Notes under the pieces: generated by a model
What the model was told of the DNA's origin: nothing
Seen by the model: the letters and a program-made list of their open reading frames with translations, nothing else
The model's database searches: none
Made by a program: the position numbers and the translations under genes
Assembly: GCA_016748015.1 (NCBI GenBank)
Contig: JAAOMT010000128.1
Location: 2,379,426 to 2,443,425 of the forward strand
DNA from: Geosiphon pyriformis
Lineage: Eukaryota; Glomeromycota; Glomeromycetes; Archaeosporales; Geosiphonaceae
Length of the DNA: 64,000 nucleotides
Direction: 5' to 3'
In this document: in pieces, positions 46,113 to 58,278 of the stretch
How positions within the stretch are numbered: position 1 is the stretch's first letter
Layout: each line of letters opens with the position of its first letter

Positions 46113-46184
46113 TTGCCAATTGCTTTAAACACCAAGTTACAGATTTGTTATTTGATTCAACACCCCAAATAGTCACCTATAACA

Positions 46185-46368
46185 ATGCTAAGAAAGAAAT
46201 TTGATGGAATTGCAATTTTGAGAGGCTACTAAAACAATTATTGAATCTCTGTCTATTATACAAAGAACTTTACAATAAAATTTTCAGATACCAACACCTA
46301 TATACTAATTGAGCACCAAGTTACAGATTTGTTATTTGCTTTAAGACTCCAAATAATTATCTGTAACA
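46185..46368 (+). repeat. End of the A-II 3' LTR
   Basis: Type-A LTR tail with CTCTGTCTATTATACAAAGA, GAGCACCAAGTTACAG and the terminal CTGTAACA. It is immediately followed by ACAT, the right copy of the target duplication, and the A1 pol frame. Confidence 0.75.
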
Positions 46369-46860
46369 ACATTTTAAGAAGAAAACTTATTTAAGCACCA
46401 GTATTAATCTATTCAGATTACAGCAAGCCATTTATCATTACTACCAATGTATTTGGTCAAGTATTGAGAGCTGTATTGTCACAAAAAAGAGCAAATAGAC
46501 AAAAAAATCCAGTAGCATATGCCAAGAGAAGTTTAAGTCCAGTTGAAAAAAACTATAAAACTCTAGCATTAAAACATTTAGCTATTTATTAAACTATTAT
46601 CAAATAGAAAAAATACTTTAACCAAAAGTTTGATGTATATATTGATCACAAAGAATTGATATTTATTCAGAAACAAGAATTTAAAAACAATTGTCATGCA
46701 AGATAGAAAATAAAATTATCACTATTTAATTATACTATACATTATAAAAAGAGAAAAAAAATAGAAATACTGACAGTTTATTGTGAATATAACAAATCTA
46801 AAAACATTTTAACCCAAAAATATAACAAAAGATAAACACACAAAAATATTAAAACTATTT
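46369..46860 (+). pseudogene. RNase H of A1 (3' part of the split pol gene)
   Basis: Continues the gene broken at 13774: LRRKLI, stop, APVLIYSDYSKPFIITTNVF, GQVLRAVLSQKRANRQKNPV, LSPVEKNYKTLALKHLAIY and FDVYIDHKELIFIQKQEF. The first catalytic Asp is Asn (ITTNVF); the Asp in IDHKEL is kept. The frame breaks off near 46860 and is joined to ORF3, so integrase is missing from this copy. Confidence 0.8.
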
Positions 46861-47461
46861 TAGGTCATAAATTAACAATAATTAAACATAGAAATTGTTA
46901 TTAATCATCAAACAATTTGCTATTGAAACACCAAAAAAGAAAAAAAAGCAAGAAGCATTCCATATTAGTGACTACAGAATCAAACAAAGTACTGATTAGA
47001 CAAAGTCATAAAAAAAGTAAAAAACACTTTTGGAAAAATACCACAAATAAGCCCAACAGAAAAGTTAATCAAAGAAAACTAAAAGCTATAAATGAAACAA
47101 CTTCTAATATTATACTGTTATTACTAATTGAAACAAAAACTGAATATTCAGAAATTATATATTAACAAATCCAAAAAAATATTCAATCAAAAAATAATAC
47201 AACAGATTGAAGATTTTATTGGAAAGAAAACAGACTATACATCAAAACAATTTACCAACTACACACTATATTTTAAAACTATTCAGAAATATTACTATAC
47301 TAAAAAATTGAAACAATAACTGTTAACCAGTGAAAAAAATGAACAACTCTCAATGTGAAAAAATAAGAAACAAAATTGAACAAACAATATTAGAAAAAAA
47401 GTAATAAACTTAATCCAAAATAAAAATTTTAACAAAGCTCAATATTAAAAAAAACGAATAA
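46861..47461 (+). pseudogene. ORF3 of A1
   Basis: Type-A ORF3 fragments: ETPKKKKKQEAFHI-like start (46925) and KLYINKSKKIFNQKIIQQI then EDFIGKKTD (47146-47235). A tail near 47345 is equivalent to the MNNSQIEE segment of A-II. Several stops. It lies directly before the LTR at 47462. Confidence 0.6.
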
Positions 47462-48367
47462 TATTACTCATAGAAAAATACAAAAAAAAAGTAGAAAAAA
47501 CAATTAGAAAAAATAGACCAATAGGAGAATAGTATTTAGCAAGTAAGCACAATATCAGAAATTATAACATATTGTTCAGCAATATGCATATTGTGAATAA
47601 ATTATGACATACTGTTTAGCAATAAAAGTATTGTCAAAAAATCATAGCACATTACTCAGCAATGAGAACATTGTCAGAAAAAATAGAGCATATTGCTTAA
47701 GAAAATATGAGATCTTATATAACAAAAATTATGTATATATAGCAAGAGTATTAGAAGCAAAAAAGACAAAATCAATACTAACAATCAATTAATTATTCAA
47801 TACTCTTTTCTTTAAATAGTAATTTTTTACAACTTGAAACAGAATCAAATTACATATTAATAAAATATTTATTATTATTTGAATTCATGTTATCATTACT
47901 TAATTAAGAAATATTAATCACTTTTACTTTATCAACACTCTATGTTAATAAAATTCAACACTTAACCATATTAGATCAATAGTTCTTAATCATAGCTATT
48001 AATAAAATACTAATTTCTTAATTTTTTATTTTTTTTTATTATTATTTACTAATTAATTAAAAAAATTAAATACTAAGTTATTGATATCAAAAAAAACAGG
48101 TAAAAAATCTGTGAAACAAAGATAAAAACTCGAAAAGTAAAAATAGCTTACCAAAAGAAACTGGCCATTAAGCTAAGAAAAAAATTCACAAAATAAGCTT
48201 TTAAAAGAGTACTAAAACAATTATTGAATTTCTGTTTATTATATAAAAAACTCAACCAAAATTTTTAAATTATGAAAACTTTTAGAAAATACCAACTATA
48301 TAAGCTATTGAACACCAAATTACAGGTTTGTTATTTGTATTAATACTTTAAATAATTACCTATAATA
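47462..48367 (+). repeat. Type-A LTR shared by A1 (3') and A6 (5')
   Basis: TATTACTCATAG to CTATAATA. It is preceded by A1 ORF3 and followed two bases later by the PBS-like TAGTGCTT of A6, so one LTR serves two interiors. The palindromic U3 array is present in decayed form (47540-47700). Confidence 0.78.
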
Positions 48368-48429
48368 TTTAGTGCTTCTTGTAAGATATAATTTAGTAGA
48401 GAACAAGCAGTATCAACAACTATTTGAAA

Positions 48430-50440
48430 AAGTAACAAACCAAAAAATCATAGAAAAAAATTACTTAAGATTTGCAAAATTCTTATTTTAATATTATCAA
48501 ACTTATTTTGGACTAACAAATAATTATTGGCCAGCAGAATTAGTTTTTAAGTTCTATGTTAATAAAAAAATTATACACTATTTGGAAGGCCAAAAAAATC
48601 TAGAAGCTACTAGTAAAAATTTCTACAGTAAATTACTACAATACACTAATCTTTTATAAAATCATAGTTTTGTTCCAATAATTACAGAAATAAATTGCAA
48701 GATTAAAAACTATACCAAACAAAAATTTTCTATTATTATTATTAACAAAGAAAAAAAGAAATTACAAACCCCAGTAGAAACCTCAACAAAAATACAACTA
48801 CTTATTTAAAAGAAACCAAAAGTTATTTTACATGCCTAAAAGTACTATTCAGATAATATTAAAAGTTATATTTATAATAAAAACATTATTAACATGAGTA
48901 CTATTTCAAAATAAACAAAAAAAAACCAAATTGTTAAGAACTTATAACAATTATTTTGAAAAATTTAAATTATAATTAATAATATCATTAGAACTTTAAT
49001 TACTACTAGTTTAATCTAATTTCAAATTTATTAGTAATTGAGTAAATACTAAATTGGAAAAAAAATAGTGATTAGGAAAATAATAATTAAAATCTAATTC
49101 CAAATATCTTTAAAAATTAAATTCTAATTGTTTGAAATCAGCAAAACCCAAATAATTTAAATTTTGTTTTTATTATCTAACAAAACCTATCTCTAATTAT
49201 TCAAATCAATCTATTACCAATTATACTAATAGCCCTTTTATTACAACAATACCAATAACAATCACTATTAGTATCAATGGCTTATGTACTAATTATAAAA
49301 CTAAAATAATTTACTGGCAAAAAGAACAATATCTAATTATAATTAAATAATATAACAAAAGCTATTACAGCCAATTGATAAGACAATGCTAAAGTTTTTT
49401 AAGCCATCTTATATTTTCTACAAGATATTGTTAACTTATAGTATTAAAGTCTTATAAATAAATCTAATAACTTTAACATGTTTAAATCTGTATTTTTATA
49501 GTATTTTAGTGATTATAATAGCATTAATTAGCTATTAACTGGCTTTACTACAATTAAACAAGGTAATACAGAAGCAATTACTATTTATTTGGAACACTTT
49601 CACAGAAATCTGCACCAAATTCAAGCATTTAATGCTAACTACTTTATAGTATCACATATTTTAAACCAATTTATTTGTAAATTATACAGCAGTTTGTTAT
49701 AATAAATATGTCTATTATATTCAAACCCATTTTAAAATACAGTTATCTATGCTAGAAATTTTAAATTAACTAAGTTTAAAGCCACAAAATCCAAGTCATA
49801 AATTTAGTAATAAATAGATCATTTGAATTAAATACCAAATTAAAGCAATTTGGAAAAGCAATTAATTAAAAGATTAAAGAATACTTAGTTAACAACCAAA
49901 CAATTTATCAGTTTTTTCAATTTTATAACAATTCAAAAAATTATAATTGTAATATAAATTAGTTATATATATTATTATCAATATCAACAAATTAATTATA
50001 GCAGCAAAAAATGCATATCTGTTATTATTATCACAAACAAAAACATATTAAAACAGATTACTATTTAAAAATAAATAACTTATGATTGAAAAATCAAAAT
50101 AGAAATTTTGATTGCAAATTTCAAACCCAGAATTATGTCAGTAATTTGTTATCAAAACAATATCAATATTAGTCTTTATTATTCTTAAATAATACAGCCA
50201 ATATATATATTTTTAATTTATTAAACTTTAACATCAATAATTTATTAAGTTCTACAGTTATTAGTTATTTATTAATCTCAATAAATTCAAACACTACTTT
50301 AAATTTCAACTTAAATACCAACTGGAAACCAAAGACTAAGAGTTATGTACATTCAACAAAATTGGAAATTAACAATGATTATACACCAATTAATCTTTAG
50401 TTTTTCAAACTAGTTATCAAGATTACACTAACAAAATTCA
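48430..50440 (+). pseudogene. gag of A6 (degraded)
   Basis: Type-A gag reading KVTNQKIIE at the start (no ATG), with the core near 49300-49800 including YFSDYNSIN and ICKLYSSL (stop-ridden). The knuckle remnant is near 50015 (ICYYYHKQKHIK). A poly-Asn/Gln tail follows. Confidence 0.6.
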
Positions 50441-52110
50441 AGAAATATATATGCCTAAAACCCAAATTTCTAGAACTATTTAAGTTTTCTAGTAATCTCA
50501 GAAATTACTACACTCAACTTATTAAAAATTAACCAAAAACTACTAATCAACAACATTTTATTAGCAATTATTACAAAAGACAAATCTTTAGCTATTATAT
50601 TTCTATTTAAGTTGAAAAACCAAATTAAAATCTCATTATTTAGTAAAGTCATTTTAAACACTAAATTAATTATTGTTATATACATTGATGCCAAAGTTAA
50701 TGGTTAATTTATCAAGTTAATCCTTAATAATAATTTAGCAAACAGCATTATTACATAATAACTTATGAACTAATTAGGTTGTTAAATTGATTAAACTGCT
50801 AATGCCAAAATTATTACTGCCAATAGAGTAATAAAGACTTTTATTAACAAAATTAATGACTTTTTTTTCAAAATTAATAGTATTATCATATCAATTAAAG
50901 TTTTAATTATAGAAGTCATGTAATATCAAGCTCGAATTAGTAATAATTGATTGTTCAAAACCAATATTATGCTTGACTAAAATACCCAAGAACTTTAGCT
51001 CAACTATAATAGTCAGCAAAATTGAATACTGGCTATTTGCAGTTATTTTAAAATTTCTTTAAAAGAATAATTATTGGTTAAATTGAAAAAAAAAAAGAAA
51101 AAATCTATCTGAAAAGTATACCAAGTATTATGGACTAATAAAAAACACAATAAATTGTTACCAATACTTATTTGAAACAAAAAAAGAAAAAAAAAGAGAA
51201 AAATGAATTTTAAGCCATTAACTCTACAAAAAAACTAGCAAATAATTGGCTTATTCCATATTTAACACCAGTACTAAAAAAACACTCACTCTATATTCCA
51301 TTTAGATGCATAAATTATAACAAAAAGCTTTTATTTATGAAAGTTTGTATTTTGTTAAAAAAAAATACAAAATACATACCTGTTACTATTGTAAACCATG
51401 TTACTGAGAATGCTTTAGATAACCAAAATAACAAGAAAAATAAAACAACAAATCTTGTTTAGTCTGTAAAAAAACTCTATTCAACAAAAAAATATGGAAT
51501 AACATTTTTGGTCAAGAAAAAACATGCAATATATTATATTAATATACAATTTTTATTAATAACTAGATAAACAAAGAAACATCTTTTAATGCTATATGGA
51601 ACCAAGTTCTTTTATGCTTGAATAATTATCTACATAACAAAGACAAAATTTGGAAAATGACAAGTATTAAAGTCAAAGATGCTTTATTTAATAAAATATT
51701 AATAATTAAGAACAACTTACTAGAACTTGTTAAAACTGTTTTTATTTCCAATTAAACATTTTTGTTAATATTATAAATAACCTAAAACAATTCCATAAAT
51801 ATTACCAAAATCTAGCATTTACATAAAAAGAGCAAGAGCAGTATTTAAAATAATTAAACATTAAACTTTGTAAATATTGCTTAATTTCCAATAACTTCAA
51901 ATACTGTGATAATTGTAATTTTATTTACAATCTATTATTGCACATAATATATTTAATTCTCAAAGAAAAAAAACCAATTAGCAGTTGTGCTTCAAAATTG
52001 AAATTAAAATTTAATCTTAATTCAAATTTTGATTTAAACTTTAAATAATACATTATATTTTCTAAAGAACAAAAACTTAAATAATTTAATAATAATAATA
52101 AAAATATTAT
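50441..52110 (+). pseudogene. Protease and cysteine-rich segments of A6 (degraded)
   Basis: Protease site near 50700: VIYIDAKVNG, stop, FIKLILNNNLANSIIT, with Asp-Ser-Gly lost. Cysteine segment 1 near 51300 (YIPFRCINYNKKLLFM, then YYCKPCY). Cysteine cluster 2 near 51868 is well kept: CKYCLISNNFKYCDNC. Retention of this cluster in a copy this decayed is a useful anchor for aligning the families. Confidence 0.58.
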
Positions 52111-52540
52111 ATTAGAATGTATACATAATATTAATGCAAGATTCAATCTCAAATATTTTAAAAAAGATGTCATTATCTTAAAATCTAATATATATACTTG
52201 TATAGTTCTAAAAATAGCCTTGGAAATTTTGACAACAATAATAATTTAATTAGGATTTAAATTTAACTTAGCTAAGAAAAAAATCAACATCAAAAAAAGA
52301 ATAATTAATGCAGAATATGTAGAAAATATTATTGTAATACTACAAAATAAATCAAAAAAGACTTATACAAAAAAATAATACAGAAAATATTTTTATCTCT
52401 GATCAAAATAACTTAATTAGTGTTAATAAAAACAAAAAAAAAGTTAAAAATTATAACAAAAAAAATAAATGGATTTGAATTAACAAAAAAAATAGAGATA
52501 TCAATTAATATAACAGAGAGAAAAATAATTGATTAAAGAG
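52111..52540 (+). pseudogene. dUTPase-like domain of A6 (degraded)
   Basis: Motif 1: ARFNLKYF (Asp to Asn). Motif 2: FKFNLAKKKINI. Motif 3: KRIINAEYVENI (Asp to Asn, Tyr kept). The later motifs are ruined by stops. Same position between cysteine cluster 2 and RT as in A-III and B. Confidence 0.6.
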
Positions 52541-52879
52541 AATTTATCTTCACTTATTAATCAATTTTTATTCTATTATATGATTAATATATATTAACAA
52601 TAGAAAAAAAAATAAAGAGTCAAATTCAGATTTTTAAATAGAATCTACTTTTTGTAAGTCAAAAAAAATTGTCATTACCAATCTATATTTGCCAATTAAA
52701 AACCACAAACATATTAGAATTTTAATATACAATATCAACAGAAACTCATTAGAATTATTAAGTAGAACTATTATTAGGTATTTAAGCATTAAAATTAAAA
52801 ATTAAGCACCAATTATTATTTCAGATTTTTCACAACTTTGTAAATATGTGGATATTATATTATTAGTTATTTATAAACA

Positions 52880-53826
52880 AAAAGAATGCTATTTATTACA
52901 GTCAAAATAGTTAAAACAAATAAACTTAAGAAATTTAGAATTACTACAACATATGTAAATTAAGTTGTTACTCAACAATTTTATTAATATCTTTATAAGT
53001 GAAAATAAATTTGGCAGAACTGATATTATTTAACACCAAATTAAAACTGGAAATACTATACTAATTAAACAAAAAACATACTAAATACTATCTTTTAGCC
53101 ATAAAATAATCTAATAAAAAATTAATTAAATGTTAAAAAATAAGATAATTTAAGTATCAATAAATTTTTAATTATTATTAATAGTATTTATTTAAAAAAA
53201 ATAGAAAAATTTGCTTTTGTGTAGATTACAGAAAACTTAATAATATTATTCATAGAAACAACTATTCAACTCCACAAATTTAGAAATTATTCAATGTTTT
53301 TAGTAGAAAAAAATAGTTTTTTATACTAGACTTAGATAGTAGTTATTAACAAGTAGTCATAAGTTTAATTGATAAAAAAAAATAGTATTTACCATTAGAG
53401 AAAAAATTTTAAATTCAATATTATGTTTTTTGGCTTAATTAATATTTTAGTTACTTTTTAATGACTAATAGAAATTGTTTATACTAAATTGCTATAGAAA
53501 TCAATAGTATTTTACTTAAACAATACCAATATATTTTTCAAAACATTTAATAATTACTTCTATTATCTTCAACAAATGTTTAAAAGATTAAGAAAAACAG
53601 AATTAAAGTTGAATACCACTAAATGCTTCTTTGAAAAAACAAAACTTAAGTTTTTGAGATATGTTGTGAGTAAAACAACATAAAAACAGATTCAGACAAG
53701 ATTGAAATAGTTAAAAACTTTTTAGTACTAACAAACTTAACTAAATTAAGAGTATTTTTAGGATTTATAAGATACTATTACTTTTCTATTTAAAACTTCT
53801 CCAAATTGGCTCAATTATTTTACCAG
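52880..53826 (+). pseudogene. Reverse transcriptase of A6, truncated
   Basis: Keeps KIEKFAFV (about 53202), LDLDSSY (about 53328), FNIMFFGLINI (about 53417) and a YLNN box (about 53510) in place of YLDD. The connection domain is LKLNTTKCFFEKTKLKFLRY (about 53600). It ends KLAQLFYQ at 53826 where the A-IV LTR starts. Confidence 0.72.
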
Positions 53827-54678
53827 TATTATTCATAAAATATAAAAAATATATTAGCATATAAATTAGCCAATCAAAAATAGTCATAGTAAATGTAGAA
53901 TTCCAGGATTTCTCTTAAGAAGAATTGCAAGATTCCAAAAATTTCAGAATTCTTATACAAGGAATCACAAGATTCTAAAATTCCAGGATTTTTCTCAAAA
54001 AGAATTGCAGAATTTCAGAAATTTCAGAATTTCTGATATGAAGAATCGAGGAATTGAGGAATCTCAATTATGTATATATAACAGTAGTATTAGAAGTAGA
54101 AAAAAACAGACCTTTCAGTTTAGATTTAATCTAAGCAACCTTTCTATTCACAAATATTAATAAATAATTATTCACTATCTTAATCTACTCCTTACTATCA
54201 ACACTTTATATTGATAGTAATTGATACTTAAAACCATGTTGAAACAATAACTCTTGATTATAGCTATTAACAGGATACTAACATGCAAATTACCTTGGCT
54301 TATTTTCTTATTTTCTTGTTTTTTTTCTTGCTTTATTTTTGTTGTTATTTTGCTAACTTGATTAAAAAAATTTACACATGGAGATATTGACATCAGGATA
54401 TAGCACTGGTAAAAGACCCAGAAATAAGAGTAGATACTCGGAATTAAGGATATCTTATCAGGAGAATTACTGGCCATCATGCTAAGAAAAAAATTAACAA
54501 AACTGCAGTTTTGGGAAGCTATAGATAAACCTATCAATTAAATTTCTGTCTATTATACAAAGAACTCAACCAAAACCTTCAGATACAAACAACTTACAGA
54601 TATTACCAATGTCATCAATTGAGCACCAAGTTATGAGTTTGTTATTTGATTTAAGATCCCAAATAATCACTTGTAATA
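53827..54678 (+). repeat. 5' LTR of A-IV
   Basis: TATTATTCATAAAATATAA to TTGTAATA. Belongs to the GAATTCC-array subgroup with LTR2. PBS TGGTGCTCTCTGTGAG follows at 54681. Confidence 0.82.
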
Positions 54679-54737
54679 TTTGGTGCTCTCTGTGAGATAT
54701 AATCTTACAGAGAACTAGCACTAACAACAATCCAAAA

Positions 54738-56560
54738 GTGGCAAAACCAAAAAAAATAGGGACAAACCATTTAGAATTTGCCAAATTTTTATTTCAACAC
54801 TACTGTCAACACTTGGAATTAACCAGCAATCACCTATCAGCAAAATCAGTCTTTAATTTCTACATCAATGAAAAAATTTCATATTTGCTAGGAGTATCAG
54901 TAAAAACTAACTTAGCCAGAAGAAATTTCTACAACAAATTAATCCAAAATACCAGCCTACTAGCAAATTATAATTTCACAGCAATCTTTACTAAAATCAA
55001 CAGAGAAATTGAAAATCACATTGAAGAAAGATACCCAATTACTTATGCAAATAAAGGCAAAAAAAAATTACAAATATCAGCAGCAACACCAAAAAAAATA
55101 CAATTGCCAATGTAGAAGAAACAAAGAATTGAATCTCTACTATATTCATTATATTATTATACATCCAGAAGTACCATCAACATTGCATTAATAGGTATAT
55201 CCATATTAAATGTGACATTAACATTTGAATGACTTCCATTTCAAAGTAAACAAAAGAAAGCAGAATTATTAAGAACCTACAGCAATTACTTTGAAAAATT
55301 TAAATTGCAATTGCCAATGCCATTAGGATTCCAATCACCACCATCTTCACCAAATTTCGGAACTGCAAGTCCTTGAGAGATAATGGCATCAGAAGAAGAG
55401 GAAAAAAAGGATCAAGAATTTAATTATCAAAAGCCAATTACAGAAAATTCAAAAGTTGAAACTCTGAATATTCAAACTCAGCAAACACAGAACAATCCAA
55501 ACTCTGAGTTAATTAATCAGCAAAACTTATCTCCAAGAATTGTCATTAATTAGCAACCAATTAATTTGATTGCTAAACAACTTTAACAGCTGCCAATATT
55601 ATCTTAACAATTACCACTTCAACTACCACAACAACCAAACTTGGATTCAATGGTCTACACTTCAATAGCAAAACTTGAAAAATTTACTGGCAAAAAAAAC
55701 GATGCCCAAGTATGGCTAAATGATGTGAAAAAAGCCATCGCAGCCAATAGATAGGATGATGCCAAAGCTATACAAGCCATCTCTTATTTTCTTTAGGATA
55801 TTGCCAACTCTTGGTATCAAAGTCTGGTCAACAAACCCCAAGATTTTAATGCCTTCAAGCTTGAATTTCTATGATATTTTAGCAACAATAACAGCATCAA
55901 CCAGTTAAGCAACACCTTTATCACCATAAAACAAGGGGAAACTGAAACTGTCACTACTTACTTGAGATGCTTCTATAGAAATCTGCTCTAAATACAAGCA
56001 ATTGACACTGATTATTTCACAATGGCTTAAATCCTAAATTAATTTATTTGCAGATTACACAGCAGCATTCTGTAATACATACATTTACTGTATCCAGCCA
56101 ATTTGCAAATCACAGTTACCAATGCTAGAGATTTTAAAGCTGCTGAATTAGAAACTAACTATGTCCAAGCCATAAATCTAGTCATGAATAGATTATCTAA
56201 CTTGAATTCCAAATTGAAACAACTTAGTGATTCAATTAATTAGAAATTAGAAAGATACTTAGCTGGCAATCATGTAATTTATCAGCCACCCCAATAATGC
56301 AATAATTCCAGAAATGTGAATTGCTCTTAAAATTAGTCGTGTCTGTCATTATTATTTAATTAATTATGACAGCAAGAGATGTATATTTGTTACAACTGTG
56401 GTAAACAAGATCATTTGAAAATTAACTGCTGTTCTTATAATAATAATTCATAATTGGGAAATTAATATCAAAACCCCAATCACAGATTTCAAACTCCGAA
56501 TCAATACCCAAATCAGGATCAATACTCACTTTATTACATTACCACAATATAGCATTATTA
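54738..56560 (+). pseudogene. gag of A-IV (best type-A gag)
   Basis: The open frame 54738-55115 gives the N-terminal domain (GTNHLEFAKFLFQHYCQHLE, YINEKISYLLG, FYNKLIQNTSLL, INREIENHIEERY), homologous to the B and C gag N-terminus. The core (55660-56060) has SIAKLEKFTGKKNDAQVWLN and YFSNNNSINQL. The zinc knuckle is intact: CYNCGKQDHLKINC (about 56393). Stops replace Trp and Gln codons. There is no ATG: the frame opens with GTG GCA, preceded by AAAAG. Confidence 0.78.
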
Positions 56561-57362
56561 TCTATCAATAATATTTTACAATTAAGAATACAATAAATAC
56601 TAGTCCAATCAGATAAAATTCTACAAGATCTGAAACCAATCATAATTATCAATACAAACATGTTAAATTGATTAATCAAAACAGTATATAAAAATGGTAT
56701 ATGCAACAAAAGCAACAATAAAAAATGGAAATTACCAATGATATTCACTTATTTACACAATAACTATTTTAACTAATTCAACAACAAAACATAAAAATCA
56801 CAATCAACCAACAAACTATTTGATACAAAGAAAATAAAAAGAAAATTCAATACAAAGTACATGAAAAACCAAAAAACACTATAGACAAGATAATAGCAAA
56901 AGTAAAATTGTCAATGGATATACCAAAAACAATTATATTATATTAAGAAGTGACAAAAAAAAACTTGAAATTGGTGAATATAACAATTTCTAAGAAATTT
57001 TTGTTATTATTACTTGGGATAAAACCTGAATATTTAGAACTTATATATGGATAAAACAAAATGATTATTCAATACAACAATATTACAACAACTAGAACAA
57101 TTTGTAAGAAAAAACAATCTGTTTACATAAGCATGAGCCATATATTGGCTACATACAGGATTTTAAGATTGATCAGCAATTTTACTTAATCTTATGATAG
57201 ATACAATTACCATTAACCAATTGGATAAAATGACCAATACCCAATTTGAAAAATTACAGATCAAAATAACACAAATAATTCTCAAAAAAGAAGTTCAAGA
57301 GTTAATCAAAAATAAAAAGTTAAAAAATCTCAATAGAACTTAATATTAAAAAGAAGAGATAA
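56561..57362 (+). pseudogene. Integrase tail and ORF3 of A-IV
   Basis: 56590-56650 reads SDKILQDLKPIIIINT in one frame, matching the LEPIIIIE end of the B integrase, and marks the right edge of the pol deletion. ORF3 follows: near 57040 YMDKTK, stop, LFNTTILQQLEQF, then TITINQLDKMTNTQFEKLQI and ILKKEVQELIKNKK (57205-57330). The segment aligns with KIQYIGKLTELKFQQFSDQI of C. Retention next to gag in a pol-less element suggests ORF3 belongs to the element's own packaging or RNA unit, by inference. Confidence 0.6.
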
Positions 57363-58278
57363 TATTACTCAAAGAATATAGGAACTATATATTAATACAC
57401 AAATTAGTTAATCAGAATAAAACATAGTAAAAGTAGAATTTCAGGATTCTTCTTAGAGGAATTGCAAGATTTCAGAATTACAGAATTTTAATATAAAGGA
57501 TTACAAGATTCTTCTTAAAGAATTACAGGATTTCAGAAATTTCAAAATTTTTGGCTAAAGAATAGAAAAATTTAAGAAATTTTATATAATGAAATTTATG
57601 TATATATAGTGGTAATGGTAGAAGCAAAAAAAAACAGAATCCTTAACTAGAATCTTCAGTTCCAATTTCCATATTCATTTCTTAATATGATAGTATTTTA
57701 TAACTTAAAGTGAAAACATCAAATACCAATAAAATATTTATTACTATTATAATTCATTCTTTTACTATTAATTATTTATGTTAATAATTGCTAATACTTA
57801 ACTACACTAGACCAATAGCTTTTAATTATGACTATTAATGAAATATTAACTCTTTCTTGTCTTGGCTTATCTATTTATTTATTTATTTATTTATTTTCTT
57901 TTGTTTTGTTGATTATTTATTAACTGATTAAAAAAAATTAAGCACTAAATAATTGACATTACAGATAGCCTGATAAAAGATCTTAAAGCAAAGGTATAGA
58001 GTTTAAAAATTTAAGAATAGCTTACCAGAAGAACATAACTGCCAGACTAAACTGGCCACTACACTGAAAACAGAAATTAGATGGAATTGCAATTTTAAAA
58101 GACTGTTAATTCAATTATTGAATCTCTGTCCATTATACAAAAAATTCAACCAAAATCTTTAGATTACAAAAACTTTCAGACAATCAAAATCTTCAAAAAT
58201 TACCAATAATATCAACTATTGAGCACCAAGTTATGGATTTGTTATTTATATCAACATCCCAAATAATCACCTGTAACA
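57363..58278 (+). repeat. 3' LTR of A-IV
   Basis: TATTACTCAAAG to CCTGTAACA. Carries a decayed GAATTCC array (57437-57560), the TATA-like GTATATATAGTGG (about 57600) and a (TTTA)n run near 57870-57895. The end GAGCACCAAGTTATGG..CCTGTAACA is one of the best-preserved type-A termini. Confidence 0.82.

Larger units (their letters stand above)
6702..48367 (+). mobile_element. Ty3/gypsy element A1, split by a 32.6-kb nested insertion
   Basis: The element has LTRs at 6702-7631 and 47462-48367. Its interior runs 7632-13774 and resumes at 46369-47461. The left part stops in the pol frame at K-A-F-N. The right part resumes with L-R-R-K-L, exactly where A-III (rc of about 17700-17735) reads FDTLRRKL without a break. 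Everything between is a later insertion flanked by ATAT (13771-13774) and ACAT (46369-46372). Order: gag, protease, cysteine-rich region, dUTPase-like, RT, RNase H, ORF3. The integrase has been deleted between about 46860 and 46865. Every domain carries many in-frame stops, so the element is dead. Confidence 0.8.
48368..53826 (+). mobile_element. Ty3/gypsy element A6 interior, 3'-truncated in RT
   Basis: Interior following the shared LTR: gag, protease, cysteine-rich region, dUTPase-like domain, RT. It ends inside the RT connection domain at the junction with the A-IV LTR (53827). RNase H, integrase, ORF3 and a 3' LTR are missing, and no continuation is seen right of A-IV at 58279. Stops are dense and the base composition more extreme than in A-III or A-IV, so this is an old copy. 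Confidence 0.78.
53827..58278 (+). mobile_element. Pol-less derivative element A-IV (LTR - gag - ORF3 - LTR)
   Basis: LTRs 53827-54678 and 57363-58278; interior only about 2.7 kb. Gag through the zinc knuckle is present; then near 56560 the sequence jumps to the last codons of integrase and on to ORF3, so the whole of protease-RT-RNase H-dUTPase-integrase is absent. Such an element would depend on proteins supplied by a full-length relative. The outer flanks do not match (CCAG left, TTAT right). Confidence 0.82.
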
